Origin: an uncultured Collinsella sp.
GTDB lineage: Bacteria > Actinomycetota > Coriobacteriia > Coriobacteriales > Coriobacteriaceae
DNA: 64,000 bases
Reading direction: 5' to 3'
Assembly: GCA_905213265.1 (NCBI GenBank)
Contig: CAJMHR010000001.1
Span: forward strand, 1 to 64,000
The translations under genes were made by a program, and so were the position numbers. The notes under the pieces were generated by a model. The model was not told where the DNA came from. It saw nothing but the letters and a program-made list of their open reading frames with translations, and did not search any database. Below are positions 1-9,442 of the stretch, piece by piece. Positions within the stretch are counted from its first letter, which is position 1; every line of letters starts with the position of its first letter.

Positions 1-56
1 CGATTCTAGGCGATGGCCCTCCCTTGCTTCTTACACCACGACTGTGCGCGCTACCG
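1..56. mobile_element. IS256-like terminal sequence, cut by window edge
   Basis: These bases match the transposase-5' end of the full IS256-like element at 41.4-42.9 kb. Shared blocks include TTCTAGGCG, CCCTCCCTT, CTTACACCAC and TGCGCGCTACC in the same order. About 30 bp present in the full copy, a GC-rich palindrome, is missing here. In the full copy this sequence lies about 40 bp upstream of the transposase start, so a second element or its remnant probably continues left of the window on the minus strand. Between here and 286 I see no gene. Confidence 0.7.
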
Positions 57-286
57 AACGTTAGGCAACATTTGAGGAAGAACTCATCGGTTTGACGCCC
101 TAAGATAACTCTTTAGCTGCATTAGTTGGCCTGCAATAAATTAGCAGACCCCCTATAGCTGCAGAATACTCCAATTTTTGCACGGCGCAGGGGCACCCAC
201 CCCGGCATCGCCTATCAAAACCGCTTTAGTCCGGGATCTCGTCCGCTTTTCCTCATCATTTTGTGCGACGGATTGCCTAAACGATA

Positions 287-347
287 TTGACATATGAACA
301 TGCGCTCATATAATCGGAAGCAAGTTATATGAGCGCATGTTCATATG
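287..347 (+). promoter_or_regulatory. Metal-responsive promoter with paired ArsR/SmtB operators
   Basis: A consensus sigma-70 promoter is visible: TTGACA at 287-292, 16-bp spacer, TATAAT at 309-314. Two 23-bp sequences, 291-313 and 325-347, are perfect inverted copies of each other, and each contains its own ATATGA..TCATAT dyad. The first operator covers the spacer and the -10 box, the second covers the start region, so a bound ArsR/SmtB dimer would block polymerase. AAAGGA just before the ATG at 361 is the ribosome binding site. That the adjacent repressor binds here is inferred from position and motif. Confidence 0.85.
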
Positions 348-360
348 AAAGGATATTGCA

Positions 361-726
361 ATGAGTATCCACGTTGATGAAACGAAACCCGACATCGAGG
401 CCGCCGAACCCGTGATCCCCACCACCTGCTCGCCCGAGGACCTTCCCGACGAGGAGCTTCTCTACGACCTCGCCGACCTGTTCAAGGTCTTCAGCGACAC
501 CACGCGCATCAAGATTCTCTATGCCCTCATGAGCCGCGAGCTCTGCGTGGCCGACATCGCCGAGGCGACCGCAACCTCGCAGTCCGCGGTGTCGCACCAG
601 CTACGCACGCTTAAGCAATCACACCTGGTCAAATTCCGGCGCGACGGCCGCAACATCCTCTACTCGCTTGCTGACGATCACGTCTACACCATGCTCAACC
701 AGGGCATGAGCCATATCTGCGAATAG
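361..726 (+). CDS. ArsR/SmtB-family metal-sensing repressor
   Basis: This is a 121-residue winged-helix repressor that should release its operator when it binds zinc, cadmium or a similar ion. The core helix-turn-helix is residues 40-100 (VFSDTTRIKILYAL, SQSAVSHQLRTLK). ELCVADIA resembles the alpha-3 motif of CadC relatives, and the C-terminus fits the alpha-5 zinc-site pattern D-x-H-x10-H-x2-E exactly, ending HICE. The alpha-5 site points to Zn/Co/Cd sensing rather than arsenic. It is the first gene of an operon with a metal-binding peptide and a P-type ATPase, and the paired operators at 291-347 imply autoregulation. Confidence 0.93.
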   Translation: MSIHVDETKPDIEAAEPVIPTTCSPEDLPDEELLYDLADLFKVFSDTTRIKILYALMSRELCVADIAEATATSQSAVSHQLRTLKQSHLVKFRRDGRNILYSLADDHVYTMLNQGMSHICE

Positions 727-788
727 CAACCAACCACGGTACCAGCGCGGCCTGCACCCAAGCCGCAAAACAGGGAAAGGAACCCACC

Positions 789-1007
789 ATGAAAAAGCAG
801 TTTAAACTCGACGAGATCGACTGCGCCAACTGCGCACGCGAGCTTCAAGACGAGCTGGCCAAGCTCGAGGGCGTCAAATCCGTGTCCGTCAACTTTATGA
901 CCCAGAAGCTGACGCTCGAGGCCGATGACGCCGAGTTCGACGAGGTGCTCAACCGCGTCGTGGAATTCACCGCCGACGCCGAGCCGGACTGCGAGATTAT
1001 TCTCTAG
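789..1007 (+). CDS. Stand-alone heavy-metal-associated (HMA) domain protein
   Basis: A 72-residue protein consisting of a single ferredoxin-like HMA domain. The metal-binding loop DCANCA (CxxC) is at residues 11-16, followed by the usual KLEGVKSVSVNF and KLTLEADD strands. Such domains bind soft metals through the two cysteines and pass them to P1B ATPases, where they are normally fused to the N-terminus. Here the neighbouring ATPase lacks this domain, so the peptide probably supplies it in trans. It sits 62 bp after the repressor, with an AAAGGAACC ribosome binding site. Confidence 0.9.
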   Translation: MKKQFKLDEIDCANCARELQDELAKLEGVKSVSVNFMTQKLTLEADDAEFDEVLNRVVEFTADAEPDCEIIL

Positions 1008-1062
1008 CCCAGGTTTACGCAAACCTGCAAGGCCGCGCTTGCCGTGGCCTTTGCTCGCGAAA

Positions 1063-1084
1063 TTATATGAGCGAGTGTTCATAC
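1063..1084 (+). promoter_or_regulatory. Third ArsR/SmtB operator, upstream of the efflux ATPase
   Basis: TTATATGAGCGAGTGTTCAT followed by AC is a slightly diverged copy of the operator arm at 325-347. It lies 24 bp before the ATPase start and implies a second, separately repressed promoter or a shared repressor-binding point inside the operon. No clear -35/-10 pair could be assigned around it. Confidence 0.7.
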
Positions 1085-1107
1085 ATTCAAATGGGAGGAT
1101 ACGAGTC

Positions 1108-3060
1108 ATGGCCACCGCCGACCCCAAGAAGAAAAAGAAGAAGCGCAAGAAAAAAGAGTCACTGGAGCATAAGCGCAGCCGCATTCTGGTAGCGCTGGGC
1201 ACTTTTGCCGTAGTGTACGCCCTCGATGAGCTCGGCATCCTCGCCGCCGCATTCGGCACCCCGGGCGACGTCTACGCCAGCTTTGTGCTGTTCCTCGTGC
1301 CGTTTTTGATTGCCGGCTACGACGTGCTGCAAAAGGCATTCAATAACATCCGCCGCGGCAAGGCCTTCGATGAGAGCTTCCTTATGGCAGTCGCGACCAT
1401 CGGCGCGTTTGCCATGGTGCTCTTCCCCGATACCGACCCGCACATGGCCGAAGGCGCCGCCGTCATGCTGTTCTACCAGGTCGGCGAGCTGTTCCAGGCA
1501 TATGCCGTGGGCAAGAGTCGCAAGTCGATCAGTGCCATGATGGACATCGCGCCCGACTACGCTAACGTCGAGCAAGCCGACGGCACGCTCGAACAGGTCT
1601 TTCCCGATGACATCGCCGTCGGCACCGTGATCGTGGTCAAGCCCGGCGAGCGCGTACCTATCGACGGCGTCATCGTCGAAGGCGAAACCCAGCTCGACAC
1701 CGCCGCGCTCACGGGCGAGTCAGTTCCCCGCCCCGCTAAGTCCGGCGACGATATCATCAGCGGCTGCATCAACATGGCGGGCCTCATCCACGTGCGCACC
1801 ACCAAGCCGTTTGGCGAGTCCACCGTCGCGCGCGTCCTGGAGCTCGTGGAGAATGCCAGCGAAAAGAAGGCGCGCACCGAGAACTTCATCACGCGCTTTG
1901 CCCGCGTCTACACCCCCGCTGTCACCGGCGCCGCCGCGGTGCTCGCGCTCGGCGGCAGCCTGGTCACCGGTGCCTGGTCCGACTGGATTCTGCGCGGTCT
2001 GACCTTCCTGGTCGTCAGCTGCCCGTGCGCGCTCGTGATCAGCGTACCGTTGAGCTTCTTTGGCGGCATCGGCGGCGCATCCAAGCTGGGCGTTCTCATC
2101 AAGGGCTCCAACTACCTCGAGACGCTCGCGGACGTGGACACCGTCGTCTTCGACAAAACGGGCACCCTCACCAACGGCACGTTCTCGGTGGTCGCGGTGC
2201 ATCCCGAGGCGGACTATACCGAGCAGTCGTTGCTCGAAGTCGCAGCACTCGCCGAATCGTTCTCCGATCACCCTATCGCGCAGTCGGTGCACGCCGCCTA
2301 CCAGGGCGAGCTCGACACCAAGCGCGTGACGAATTCCGCCAATGACGCAGGCCATGGTGTGTCGGCGACCATCGACGGCAAGCACGTCGTCGTCGGCAAC
2401 GCCAAGATGCTCGCCGCGACCGGCGTTGAAGCACCGGACTGTAAGATTGTCGGCACGATCCTCCACGTACTCGTTGACGGCGTGTACGCCGGCCACATCG
2501 TGATTGCCGACACCGTAAAGGCCGATGCCGAGCAGACGATCCGCGACCTGCACACCGCTGGCATCAAACGTACCGTCATGCTCACAGGCGACCGCGAGGA
2601 AGTGGCTGCGTCCGTTGCCGAACAGTTGGGGCTCGACGAGTTCCACGCGCAGCTGCTGCCGGGCGATAAGGTCGAGCGTGTTGAGGCGTTGCTCGCGGCC
2701 GAAAGCGGCAAGGGCAAGCTCGCCTTTGTCGGCGACGGTATCAACGACGCACCCGTGCTTACCCGTGCAGACGTTGGCGTCGCCATGGGCGCTATGGGTT
2801 CCGACGCCGCGATTGAGGCCGCCGACGTGGTGCTCATGGACGACAAACCGTCCAACATCTCCCGCGCGATCCGCGTGGCGCGCAAGACCATGTCGATTGT
2901 TTGGCAGAACATCATCTTTGCGCTGGGCATTAAGTTGCTGATTCTGGTGCTTGCGGCACTGGGCATCGCCAACATGTGGCTTGCCGTGTTCGGCGATGTG
3001 GGTGTGGCGATCATCGCCATCCTGAACGCCATGCGTGCGATGGGTGTCAAGAACCTGTAG
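1108..3060 (+). CDS. P1B-type heavy-metal efflux ATPase (ZntA/CadA-like)
   Basis: A 650-residue membrane pump predicted to export Zn2+/Cd2+/Pb2+ using ATP. The start is set by GGGAGG at 1093-1098; longer upstream frames have no ribosome site and read through the HMA gene. The N-terminus carries an unusual run of about ten lysines and arginines (residues 7-16) instead of an HMA domain. Visible motifs: TGES near 200, CPC in the transport helix near 305, DKTGTLTN with the phosphorylated Asp near 349, and GDGINDAP near 541. CPC plus the SmtB-type repressor favour zinc/cadmium over copper, but the exact ion cannot be fixed from sequence. Confidence 0.92.
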   Translation: MATADPKKKKKKRKKKESLEHKRSRILVALGTFAVVYALDELGILAAAFGTPGDVYASFVLFLVPFLIAGYDVLQKAFNNIRRGKAFDESFLMAVATIGAFAMVLFPDTDPHMAEGAAVMLFYQVGELFQAYAVGKSRKSISAMMDIAPDYANVEQADGTLEQVFPDDIAVGTVIVVKPGERVPIDGVIVEGETQLDTAALTGESVPRPAKSGDDIISGCINMAGLIHVRTTKPFGESTVARVLELVENASEKKARTENFITRFARVYTPAVTGAAAVLALGGSLVTGAWSDWILRGLTFLVVSCPCALVISVPLSFFGGIGGASKLGVLIKGSNYLETLADVDTVVFDKTGTLTNGTFSVVAVHPEADYTEQSLLEVAALAESFSDHPIAQSVHAAYQGELDTKRVTNSANDAGHGVSATIDGKHVVVGNAKMLAATGVEAPDCKIVGTILHVLVDGVYAGHIVIADTVKADAEQTIRDLHTAGIKRTVMLTGDREEVAASVAEQLGLDEFHAQLLPGDKVERVEALLAAESGKGKLAFVGDGINDAPVLTRADVGVAMGAMGSDAAIEAADVVLMDDKPSNISRAIRVARKTMSIVWQNIIFALGIKLLILVLAALGIANMWLAVFGDVGVAIIAILNAMRAMGVKNL

Positions 3061-3076
3061 CGTTTGTGGTCTGTCC

Positions 3077-3203
3077 GGTCGGGGCCGGGCTTGGTTTTGA
3101 AAACGTCCTCGCGCATGAGGCCCGTCTTTCCTGCTCCTGCGGAGCAACGGAAAGACGGGCCTCGCGCTGCGGAGTGTTTTCAAAACCAAGCCCGGCCCCG
3201 ACC
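3077..3203. repeat. 127-bp near-complete inverted repeat (long hairpin)
   Basis: The outer 28 bases (GGTCGGGGCCGGGCTTGG...) are perfectly complementary to the last 28, and a second stem, AGGCCCGTCTTTCC with GGAAAGACGGGCCT, sits inside with a short GC-rich tip. The two stems are separated by a small internal loop. It lies 17 bp after the ATPase stop and before the convergent DtxR-type gene. There is no T-tract, so it is not a classical terminator, though transcripts from either side would fold strongly. Beyond it, 3299-3322 holds a second small GC-rich dyad. Confidence 0.9.
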
Positions 3204-3343
3204 TGCGTTGACACAGCTGACGGTTCTTGGTCATCGCTTGCTGGTGGGGTTCCTTGTCTGAGTTGGACTTAGTTGGTGGGACCACTCGTCTCGGTCGCTG
3301 TCCCGCGCCGTTCCGGCGCGGGAGGCGCGCCGCTGCGGGAGTG

Positions 3344-3733
3344 CTAGTCGGTCATTGTTGGCGCCGAAGCACCGTCCCGTCCCAGCATCGCCCTCAGCTT
3401 CTCGAAGCTTTCCTCGCTCAGACAATGCTCCATGTGGCAGCCCTCTTGCGACGCGACCTCAGCCGAAACACCCGCGTCCTCTAGCAGCCCCACGAAAAAG
3501 CAGTGACGCTCCCACATTTGACGAGCGACCTCCAGCCCCCGCTTTGTCAGATGAACATCTCGTTTGCCCATTTCGACATAGCCGTTGCTTTCCAACGTCG
3601 CCATGGCCTTGGAAACGCTCGCCTTAGTTACGCCGAGGTACTCCGCAACGTCAATCGAGCGCACGATGCCCTGACGTTCCGACAGAACGTAGATCGATTC
3701 GAGATAGTCTTCTCCGGATTCACGTAGGGCCAT
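3344..3733 (-). CDS. DtxR/MntR-family metalloregulator
   Basis: A 129-residue iron- or manganese-dependent repressor, close in length to Bacillus MntR and lacking the SH3 domain of DtxR. The start MALRESGEDYLESIY is preceded by AAAGGCGG. The winged helix (residues 10-70) includes SIDVAEYLGVTKASVSKAMATL. MntR-type ligands are recognisable: Asp and Glu in EDYLESIY, His in WERHCF, and Glu/His in EGCHMEH. Several GTTAGCC/GGCTAAC words lie upstream (3757-3837) and may be its own operator. No transporter target is in the window. Confidence 0.85.
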   Translation of the reverse strand: MALRESGEDYLESIYVLSERQGIVRSIDVAEYLGVTKASVSKAMATLESNGYVEMGKRDVHLTKRGLEVARQMWERHCFFVGLLEDAGVSAEVASQEGCHMEHCLSEESFEKLRAMLGRDGASAPTMTD

Positions 3734-3860
3734 GGGCCGCCTTTCGCGATGATTGCTAGTTAGCCTTTGGATACTTTCCACGGCTAACTTTACCGCAAAA
3801 GTTGCCCATGTCTTACTACTTTGTCTAAAAGTTAGCCGTGTTTCACAAAACGTGCGGGAC

Positions 3861-3897
3861 GAAAACAAAATGGGGACGCCCCGCAAGGAGTGTCCCC
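3861..3897 (-). terminator. Rho-independent terminator after the ABC-F/HAD pair
   Basis: Read on the minus strand, GGGGAC...GTCCCC closes a GC-rich hairpin followed by ATTTTGTTTTC. It lies about 25 bp beyond the HAD gene stop and fits the end of that operon. Confidence 0.7.
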
Positions 3898-3920
3898 AGG
3901 CGCCGGGTGCCGGCCCGCAG

Positions 3921-4691
3921 TTACATCAATCCAAAGTGCTTGGCGGCGTTGTAAATTCCGTCGTCGTCCACGGCGGTCGTCACATAGGTCGCTGCAGCTT
4001 TCACCGTGTCCTGCGCGTTGCCCATGGCCACACTTGTGCCCACGGCCGAGAACATCGACAGGTCGTTCTCGCCGTCGCCAAAGGCAATCGCCTCGCTCGC
4101 GTCGATACCAAGCCGCTCGAGCGTCGCCGCCACGCCCAGGTCCTTGCCGCCGTTAGCGGGAATAATGTCGCAGAACAGGTCGCACCAGCGCGTGGTGAGC
4201 GAATGCGACACGGCGTCGGTCACGATATGCTCGTCGGCCGGGTCCACAAAGGCGCAAAACTGGTAGACCGGTGCGTCAAAGGCGTGCTCAAACGGCTCCT
4301 CGTGGTAGACGATTCCCGCGTTGCTGCCAGCCGTCACCACGCGCTCGGACAGGCGGTTCACAAACGAGTTCTCGCTCTGCATGCACAGCGAGTCGTAGCG
4401 CCCCTGCGCCACCTGGTCCACAATCACCGCGACGTCGTCCGGATCAATCGGACAGCTGCGGTAAGCTCCCTCGGCATCAAAGCAGTGCTGGCCCGAGAGC
4501 GTAATGTACGCATCCCAGCCCAGGTCGAACAGCCAATCGGGCATCTGGTAGGTCGGACGGCCCGTGGCGATCACGCACGCGATCCCCTGCTCGTGAAAGC
4601 TGTCGAGCACCTGCTGCGCCGACGCCGGAATCCGGTGGGTCTTAAAGCTCAGTAACGTGCCGTCGATATCGAAAAACGCGGCTTTGATCAT
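3921..4691 (-). CDS. Cof-type HAD-superfamily phosphatase
   Basis: A 256-residue soluble hydrolase of the HAD-IIB (Cof) subfamily, probably acting on sugar phosphates, nucleotides or FMN-like compounds. Motif I is FFDIDGTLL (residues 6-14) with both aspartates, motif II ATGRP (around 43), and motif III/IV GGKDLG and GDGENDLSM (around 184 and 205). The C2B cap lies between. It starts 6 bp after the ABC-F stop, so the two are probably co-transcribed. Its substrate cannot be predicted from sequence. Confidence 0.88.
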   Translation of the reverse strand: MIKAAFFDIDGTLLSFKTHRIPASAQQVLDSFHEQGIACVIATGRPTYQMPDWLFDLGWDAYITLSGQHCFDAEGAYRSCPIDPDDVAVIVDQVAQGRYDSLCMQSENSFVNRLSERVVTAGSNAGIVYHEEPFEHAFDAPVYQFCAFVDPADEHIVTDAVSHSLTTRWCDLFCDIIPANGGKDLGVAATLERLGIDASEAIAFGDGENDLSMFSAVGTSVAMGNAQDTVKAAATYVTTAVDDDGIYNAAKHFGLM

Positions 4692-4697
4692 CCTCGC

Positions 4698-6557
4698 CTA
4701 CTCCTCGCCCTCGAGCTTTTCGCTCGCCTCGAGCCACGCCATCTCCAACTCGTCCATGGCGGCGTGAGCCTCGTCGATCTTTGTCTGCTGCTCGCCCAGC
4801 GCCGTGTAGTTGGTGGGGTCGACCTGGGCCATTGCTGCCTCGGCCTCCTCAACGCGTGCGCGCTGCGTCTCCATCTTGCGCTCGAGCGAGCTCACCTCGC
4901 GGCGGAGCTTCTGACGCTCGGCGTTGGACAGGCCGTTGGGCTGACCGCTCGACTTGGGCTTTTCGGCCGCAGCTGCCGCGGCACCGGTGTCGAACGCGCC
5001 GGTCTTGGCACTCGGTGCGCCCACGGGCTCGCCCTCGGCGGTAGCGTTGCACAGGCGCAGGTACTGGTCCACGCCGCCGGGCATATGCGTCAGGTGGCCG
5101 TCGAGCAGCGCCCACTGCTGGTCGGTCACGCGCTCCATCAAAAAGCGGTCGTGCGTCACCAGAATCAGCGTGCCGGGCCAGCCGTCGAGCAGGTCCTCGA
5201 CAATCGCGAGCATGTCGGTATCCAGGTCGTTGCCAGGCTCGTCCAGGATGAGCACGTTGGGCTCGTCCAGAATCGTCAGCAGCAGCGACAGGCGACGGCG
5301 CTGGCCGCCCGAAAGATCGCCGATGCGGCTCCAGAGCTGCTGCGTCGTAAATCCCAGGCGCTCGCAGAGCTTCTCGGGCGAAGTTTCCTTGCCGTCGATG
5401 ACGTAGTACTTCTTATAGTTGCTGAGCACCTCGCGAATCGTGTCGCCCATGTAGGGCTCGAGCTCCTCGAGCTGCTGCGACAGCACGCCAAAGCGCACTG
5501 TCTGGCCGATCTTTACACGGCCGCGCGTGGGTTCAATCTTGCCCTGGATCACGTCGAGCAAGGTCGACTTGCCGGCGCCGTTCTCGCCCAAAAGTCCATA
5601 GCGGTCGCCCGCTCCGATGAGCCAGGTCACGTCGGAAAGTACCTGCTTGGGCGCGCCATCGGTATCCGCATAGCCGGCGTCCACGTCGACCACATCGATA
5701 ACCTGCTTGCCCAGGCGGCTCACCGCCAGGCGCTTGAGCTCCAGCTCGTCGCGTACGGGCGGTACGTCGGCGATGAGCTCGCGAGCGGCATCCACACGAA
5801 ACTTGGGCTTGGTGGAGCGCGCTTGGGCACCGCGGCTCAGCCACGCGAGCTCCTTACGTGCCATATTGCGACGGCGCTCCTCGGTAACCGCGGCCATGCG
5901 GTCGCGTTCCACGCGCTGCAGGATGTAGGCCGAGTAACCGCCCTCGAAGGGGTCGACCTGGCCGTCGTGGACCTCCCACATGCTGGTGCAGACCTCGTCC
6001 AAGAACCAACGGTCATGCGTGACCACGAGCATGGCGCCCTGGCCACGCTGCCAGCGGGCCTTTAAGTGACGCGCGAGCCAGTTGATGGTGCGCATGTCCA
6101 GGTGGTTGGTGGGCTCGTCGAGCATGAGCACGTCGTAGTCGCCGATCAGCAGGCGCGCGAGGTCCACGCGACGGCGCTGGCCGCCCGAAAGCTCGCCCAC
6201 CGTGCCCTCCCAGGGCACATCGCTAATAAGGCCGGCCAGAATCTGGCGCGTGCGGGGGCTCGACGCCCACTCGTACTCGGGGACGTCACCCACAACGGCA
6301 TGATGCACGGTGTCGGTATCGACCAGCTGGTCCTTTTGGCCGAGTAGACCGATCGTGGTGCCGCGACGGTGCGTCACGCGGCCGTCGTCGGGCTCCAACG
6401 TGCCGGCGAGCACGCTCAGCAGCGTCGACTTGCCGTCGCCGTTTTTGCCGACAATACCAATGCGGTCGCCCTCGCCCACGCCGAGCGTCACGCTATCGAA
6501 AATATGCTTGGTGGGAAACTCTAGGCTGACGGAATCGCATCCCAAAAGAATCGCCAT
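4698..6557 (-). CDS. ABC-F ATPase (Uup-like)
   Basis: A 619-residue protein with two ABC cassettes and no membrane segment, as in ABC-F translation factors that act on the ribosome. The start MAILLGCDSVSLEF has GAAGGAG upstream; a longer frame to 6671 lacks a ribosome site. Cassette 1: Walker A GKNGDGKST near 37, signature LSGGQRRRVDLARLL, Walker B MLDEPTNHLD. Cassette 2: GENGAGKST, LSGGQRRRLSLLL, and an altered Walker B region LILDEPGNDLD. A charged coiled coil fills residues 545-619, as in Uup. Role in ribosome assembly or DNA-linked functions is inferred from the family. Confidence 0.92.
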   Translation of the reverse strand: MAILLGCDSVSLEFPTKHIFDSVTLGVGEGDRIGIVGKNGDGKSTLLSVLAGTLEPDDGRVTHRRGTTIGLLGQKDQLVDTDTVHHAVVGDVPEYEWASSPRTRQILAGLISDVPWEGTVGELSGGQRRRVDLARLLIGDYDVLMLDEPTNHLDMRTINWLARHLKARWQRGQGAMLVVTHDRWFLDEVCTSMWEVHDGQVDPFEGGYSAYILQRVERDRMAAVTEERRRNMARKELAWLSRGAQARSTKPKFRVDAARELIADVPPVRDELELKRLAVSRLGKQVIDVVDVDAGYADTDGAPKQVLSDVTWLIGAGDRYGLLGENGAGKSTLLDVIQGKIEPTRGRVKIGQTVRFGVLSQQLEELEPYMGDTIREVLSNYKKYYVIDGKETSPEKLCERLGFTTQQLWSRIGDLSGGQRRRLSLLLTILDEPNVLILDEPGNDLDTDMLAIVEDLLDGWPGTLILVTHDRFLMERVTDQQWALLDGHLTHMPGGVDQYLRLCNATAEGEPVGAPSAKTGAFDTGAAAAAAEKPKSSGQPNGLSNAERQKLRREVSSLERKMETQRARVEEAEAAMAQVDPTNYTALGEQQTKIDEAHAAMDELEMAWLEASEKLEGEE

Positions 6558-6627
6558 ATGCCCTGCTCCTTCGTAGAAATTCAACGTTGTCCATGATAGC
6601 AGCGAAAAGGCAGGCCGCACACGACAC

Positions 6628-6666
6628 AAAAAGGCGGGCCATCTCCCGCAAGAGATGACCCGCCTC
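6628..6666 (-). terminator. Rho-independent terminator of the pst operon
   Basis: On the minus strand GGCGGGTCATCTC and GAGATGGCCCGCC form a stem followed directly by TTTTT. It lies about 55 bp beyond the pstB stop codon. Confidence 0.85.
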
Positions 6667-6720
6667 TCCAATCAGTCCCGTGGCGACCGTGGCCGCCGCG
6701 GGCCTCAAGCATGTCCCGGA

Positions 6721-7589
<869 letters not shown>

Positions 7590-7593
<4 letters not shown>

Positions 7594-8516
7594 TCGGCCG
7601 TCATCTTCCTTGCCAGTTGCTTGCCCACGATACGGGCGGCTACGTTAAAAAGCAGCACGCAGACCATCAGCAGCGCCGCGGTGCCCCAAACAATCTGCTG
7701 GGCCTCGGGGCTGCCCTCGCCATAGATCTTGTAGATGTGCACGGCGAGCGACTCGCCGGGACGGAACACATTCCAGGCGCAAGTGGGGCTCGACAGGTTA
7801 AAGCTCAAGAAGTTCAGACGCATCGGCGAGCTCATGCCCGAGGTAAAGAGCAGCGCCGCGGCCTCGCCAAACACGCGGCCGGCCGAAAGCACGATGCCGG
7901 TCACGATGGCGGGCATGGCCTCGGGGATCAGGATGTGCAGCGTGGCCTCCCAGCGGGTAAGGCCCATGGCCAGACACGCATCGCGCTGGGCCTGCGGCAC
8001 GTCCTCGAGTGCCTGCTGAATCACGCGCACCAGGATGGGGATGTTGAACATGGTGAGCGCGACGGCGCCGGAGATGATGGAGTACTTCCAGCCCAACTGC
8101 ACCGAGAACACCAGAAAGCCGAACATGCCGACGACGATGGAAGGCAGCGAGGACAAGGTCTCGATAGCGGTGGAGGCGATGTCGCGGATGGGGCCGTCGG
8201 GTGCGTACTCAACCAGGAAGACTGCGCCGCCCAGGCTGATGGGCACCGAGATGACTAGAGTGATCAGCAGCAGGTAGAACGAGTCGAACAGCTGGTAGAG
8301 CACGCCGCCCTGCGTTCCGTTGGCGCGCGAAGGCTCCGTGAGAAAGCCCGGCTGGAACAGCGTCGAGATGCCCTCGAACAGGATATAGGCCACCATGGAG
8401 ACGACGATGAGCATGACGATGGCGACGATCGCTGTCAACACGCCCGTGGCGAAGCGGTCCTGCTTTTGGACACGCCCGAGCCTCGCCTCGTCGATGTGGA
8501 TACGCGTGCTAGCCAC
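7590..8516 (-). CDS. pstA: Phosphate ABC transporter permease PstA
   Basis: A permease of about 308 residues with six predicted membrane helices, forming the phosphate channel with PstC. The binding-protein-dependent transport loop is visible as EALEDVPQAQRDACLAMGLTRWEATLHILIPEAMPAIVTG. The GTG at 8516, with AAGGGGG upstream and overlapping the end of pstC, is preferred to a TTG at 8540 that would extend it by eight residues. The overlap with both neighbours indicates translational coupling. Confidence 0.94.
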
Positions 8517-9417
8517 GAGCCTTCGCCCCCTTGCGGCCAATGAGATGGATGATCAGGATGAAGATGAGGCTCATGCCCATCAGCAGCAGGCCGAGCGCCC
8601 ACAGAACGTCGTCCTGGGCCGAGCCCTCGGCATAGACCGCCATGGACGTGGTGAGCGTGGTGGTGATGGTCGAGGCCGGCGACAGCAGCGACGTCGGCAT
8701 GGCCTCGATGCCGCCGATAACCATACGCACGGCGAGCGTCTCGCCAAAGGCGCGCGTCATGCCAAGGATGACTGCAGTCATGAGCGACGGCATGGCGGAC
8801 TTGAGCACCACGTGCCAGATGGTCTGCCAGCGGGTGTAGCCCAGCGCGAGCGAGCCCTGGCGGTAGCTATCGGGCACAGCGCGCAGGCCATCGACCGAAA
8901 GCGTGGTCATGGTCGGCAGGATCATGACGGCCAGCACGATGGCGCCGGGCAAGATGCCTAGGCCCGTGCTCACGTGGAAAACGCTCTTCATAAGACCGAC
9001 GACCACGTGAAAGCCGATCAGGCCAAAGACGACCGAGGGAATGCCGGTCAAAAGCTCAATAAGCGGCTGAAAGACCTTGGAGCCAAATTTGGGTTGGATC
9101 TCGACCGCAAAGATGGCAGAGCCGATGGCGATGGGCAGCGCGATGAGCGTGGAGAGTACCATGACCGCAAACGAGGTGACGATCAGGGGCAGGGCGCCGG
9201 TATAGGGCAGGCCGCTTTCGGCTGTGTTGGCCAGGTCCCACTTGGTGCCGGTGAAGAACTCGACGACCGAGACGCCGTCCTTGACAAAAGCCGAGAGGCC
9301 CTTTTGGGCGACCATAAAGATGAGCGCGGCAACGACAAGCGTCACGAGCGCTACGCACGCGCCCGTGACGCCCAGGCCCACGTTCTCAAGGTCGCGCTTT
9401 GGCAGCTGTTTTGCCAT
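8509..9417 (-). CDS. pstC: Phosphate ABC transporter permease PstC
   Basis: A 302-residue permease with six membrane helices, the partner of PstA. The conserved cytoplasmic loop reads GLRAVPDSYRQGSLALGYTRWQTIWHVVLKSAMPSLMT, and GLPYTGALPLIVTSF precedes the second helix. It follows pstS by 25 bp, and its stop codon lies inside the start of pstA. The order pstS-pstC-pstA-pstB is the standard one. Confidence 0.95.
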   Translation of the reverse strand: MAKQLPKRDLENVGLGVTGACVALVTLVVAALIFMVAQKGLSAFVKDGVSVVEFFTGTKWDLANTAESGLPYTGALPLIVTSFAVMVLSTLIALPIAIGSAIFAVEIQPKFGSKVFQPLIELLTGIPSVVFGLIGFHVVVGLMKSVFHVSTGLGILPGAIVLAVMILPTMTTLSVDGLRAVPDSYRQGSLALGYTRWQTIWHVVLKSAMPSLMTAVILGMTRAFGETLAVRMVIGGIEAMPTSLLSPASTITTTLTTSMAVYAEGSAQDDVLWALGLLLMGMSLIFILIIHLIGRKGAKARG

Positions 9418-9442
9418 TGCAAACCTTTCCGGGGGCGATTAC

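Noticed and set aside
925..1107. Upstream extension of the P-type ATPase frame
   Set aside because: It overlaps the HMA gene, has no ribosome site and no similarity to P-type ATPase N-termini.
1720..3285. 521-codon minus-strand frame opposite the ATPase
   Set aside because: Runs through the long hairpin and the antisense of a conserved pump; no motifs.
3299..3322. GC-rich dyad as a terminator of the DtxR-type gene
   Set aside because: Stem is good but no T-tract follows in either direction.
3753..6065. Long plus-strand frames opposite the HAD and ABC-F genes (300 and 433 codons)
   Set aside because: Antisense shadows of GC-rich coding DNA: no ribosome sites, no recognisable motifs, and the opposite strand has complete conserved proteins.
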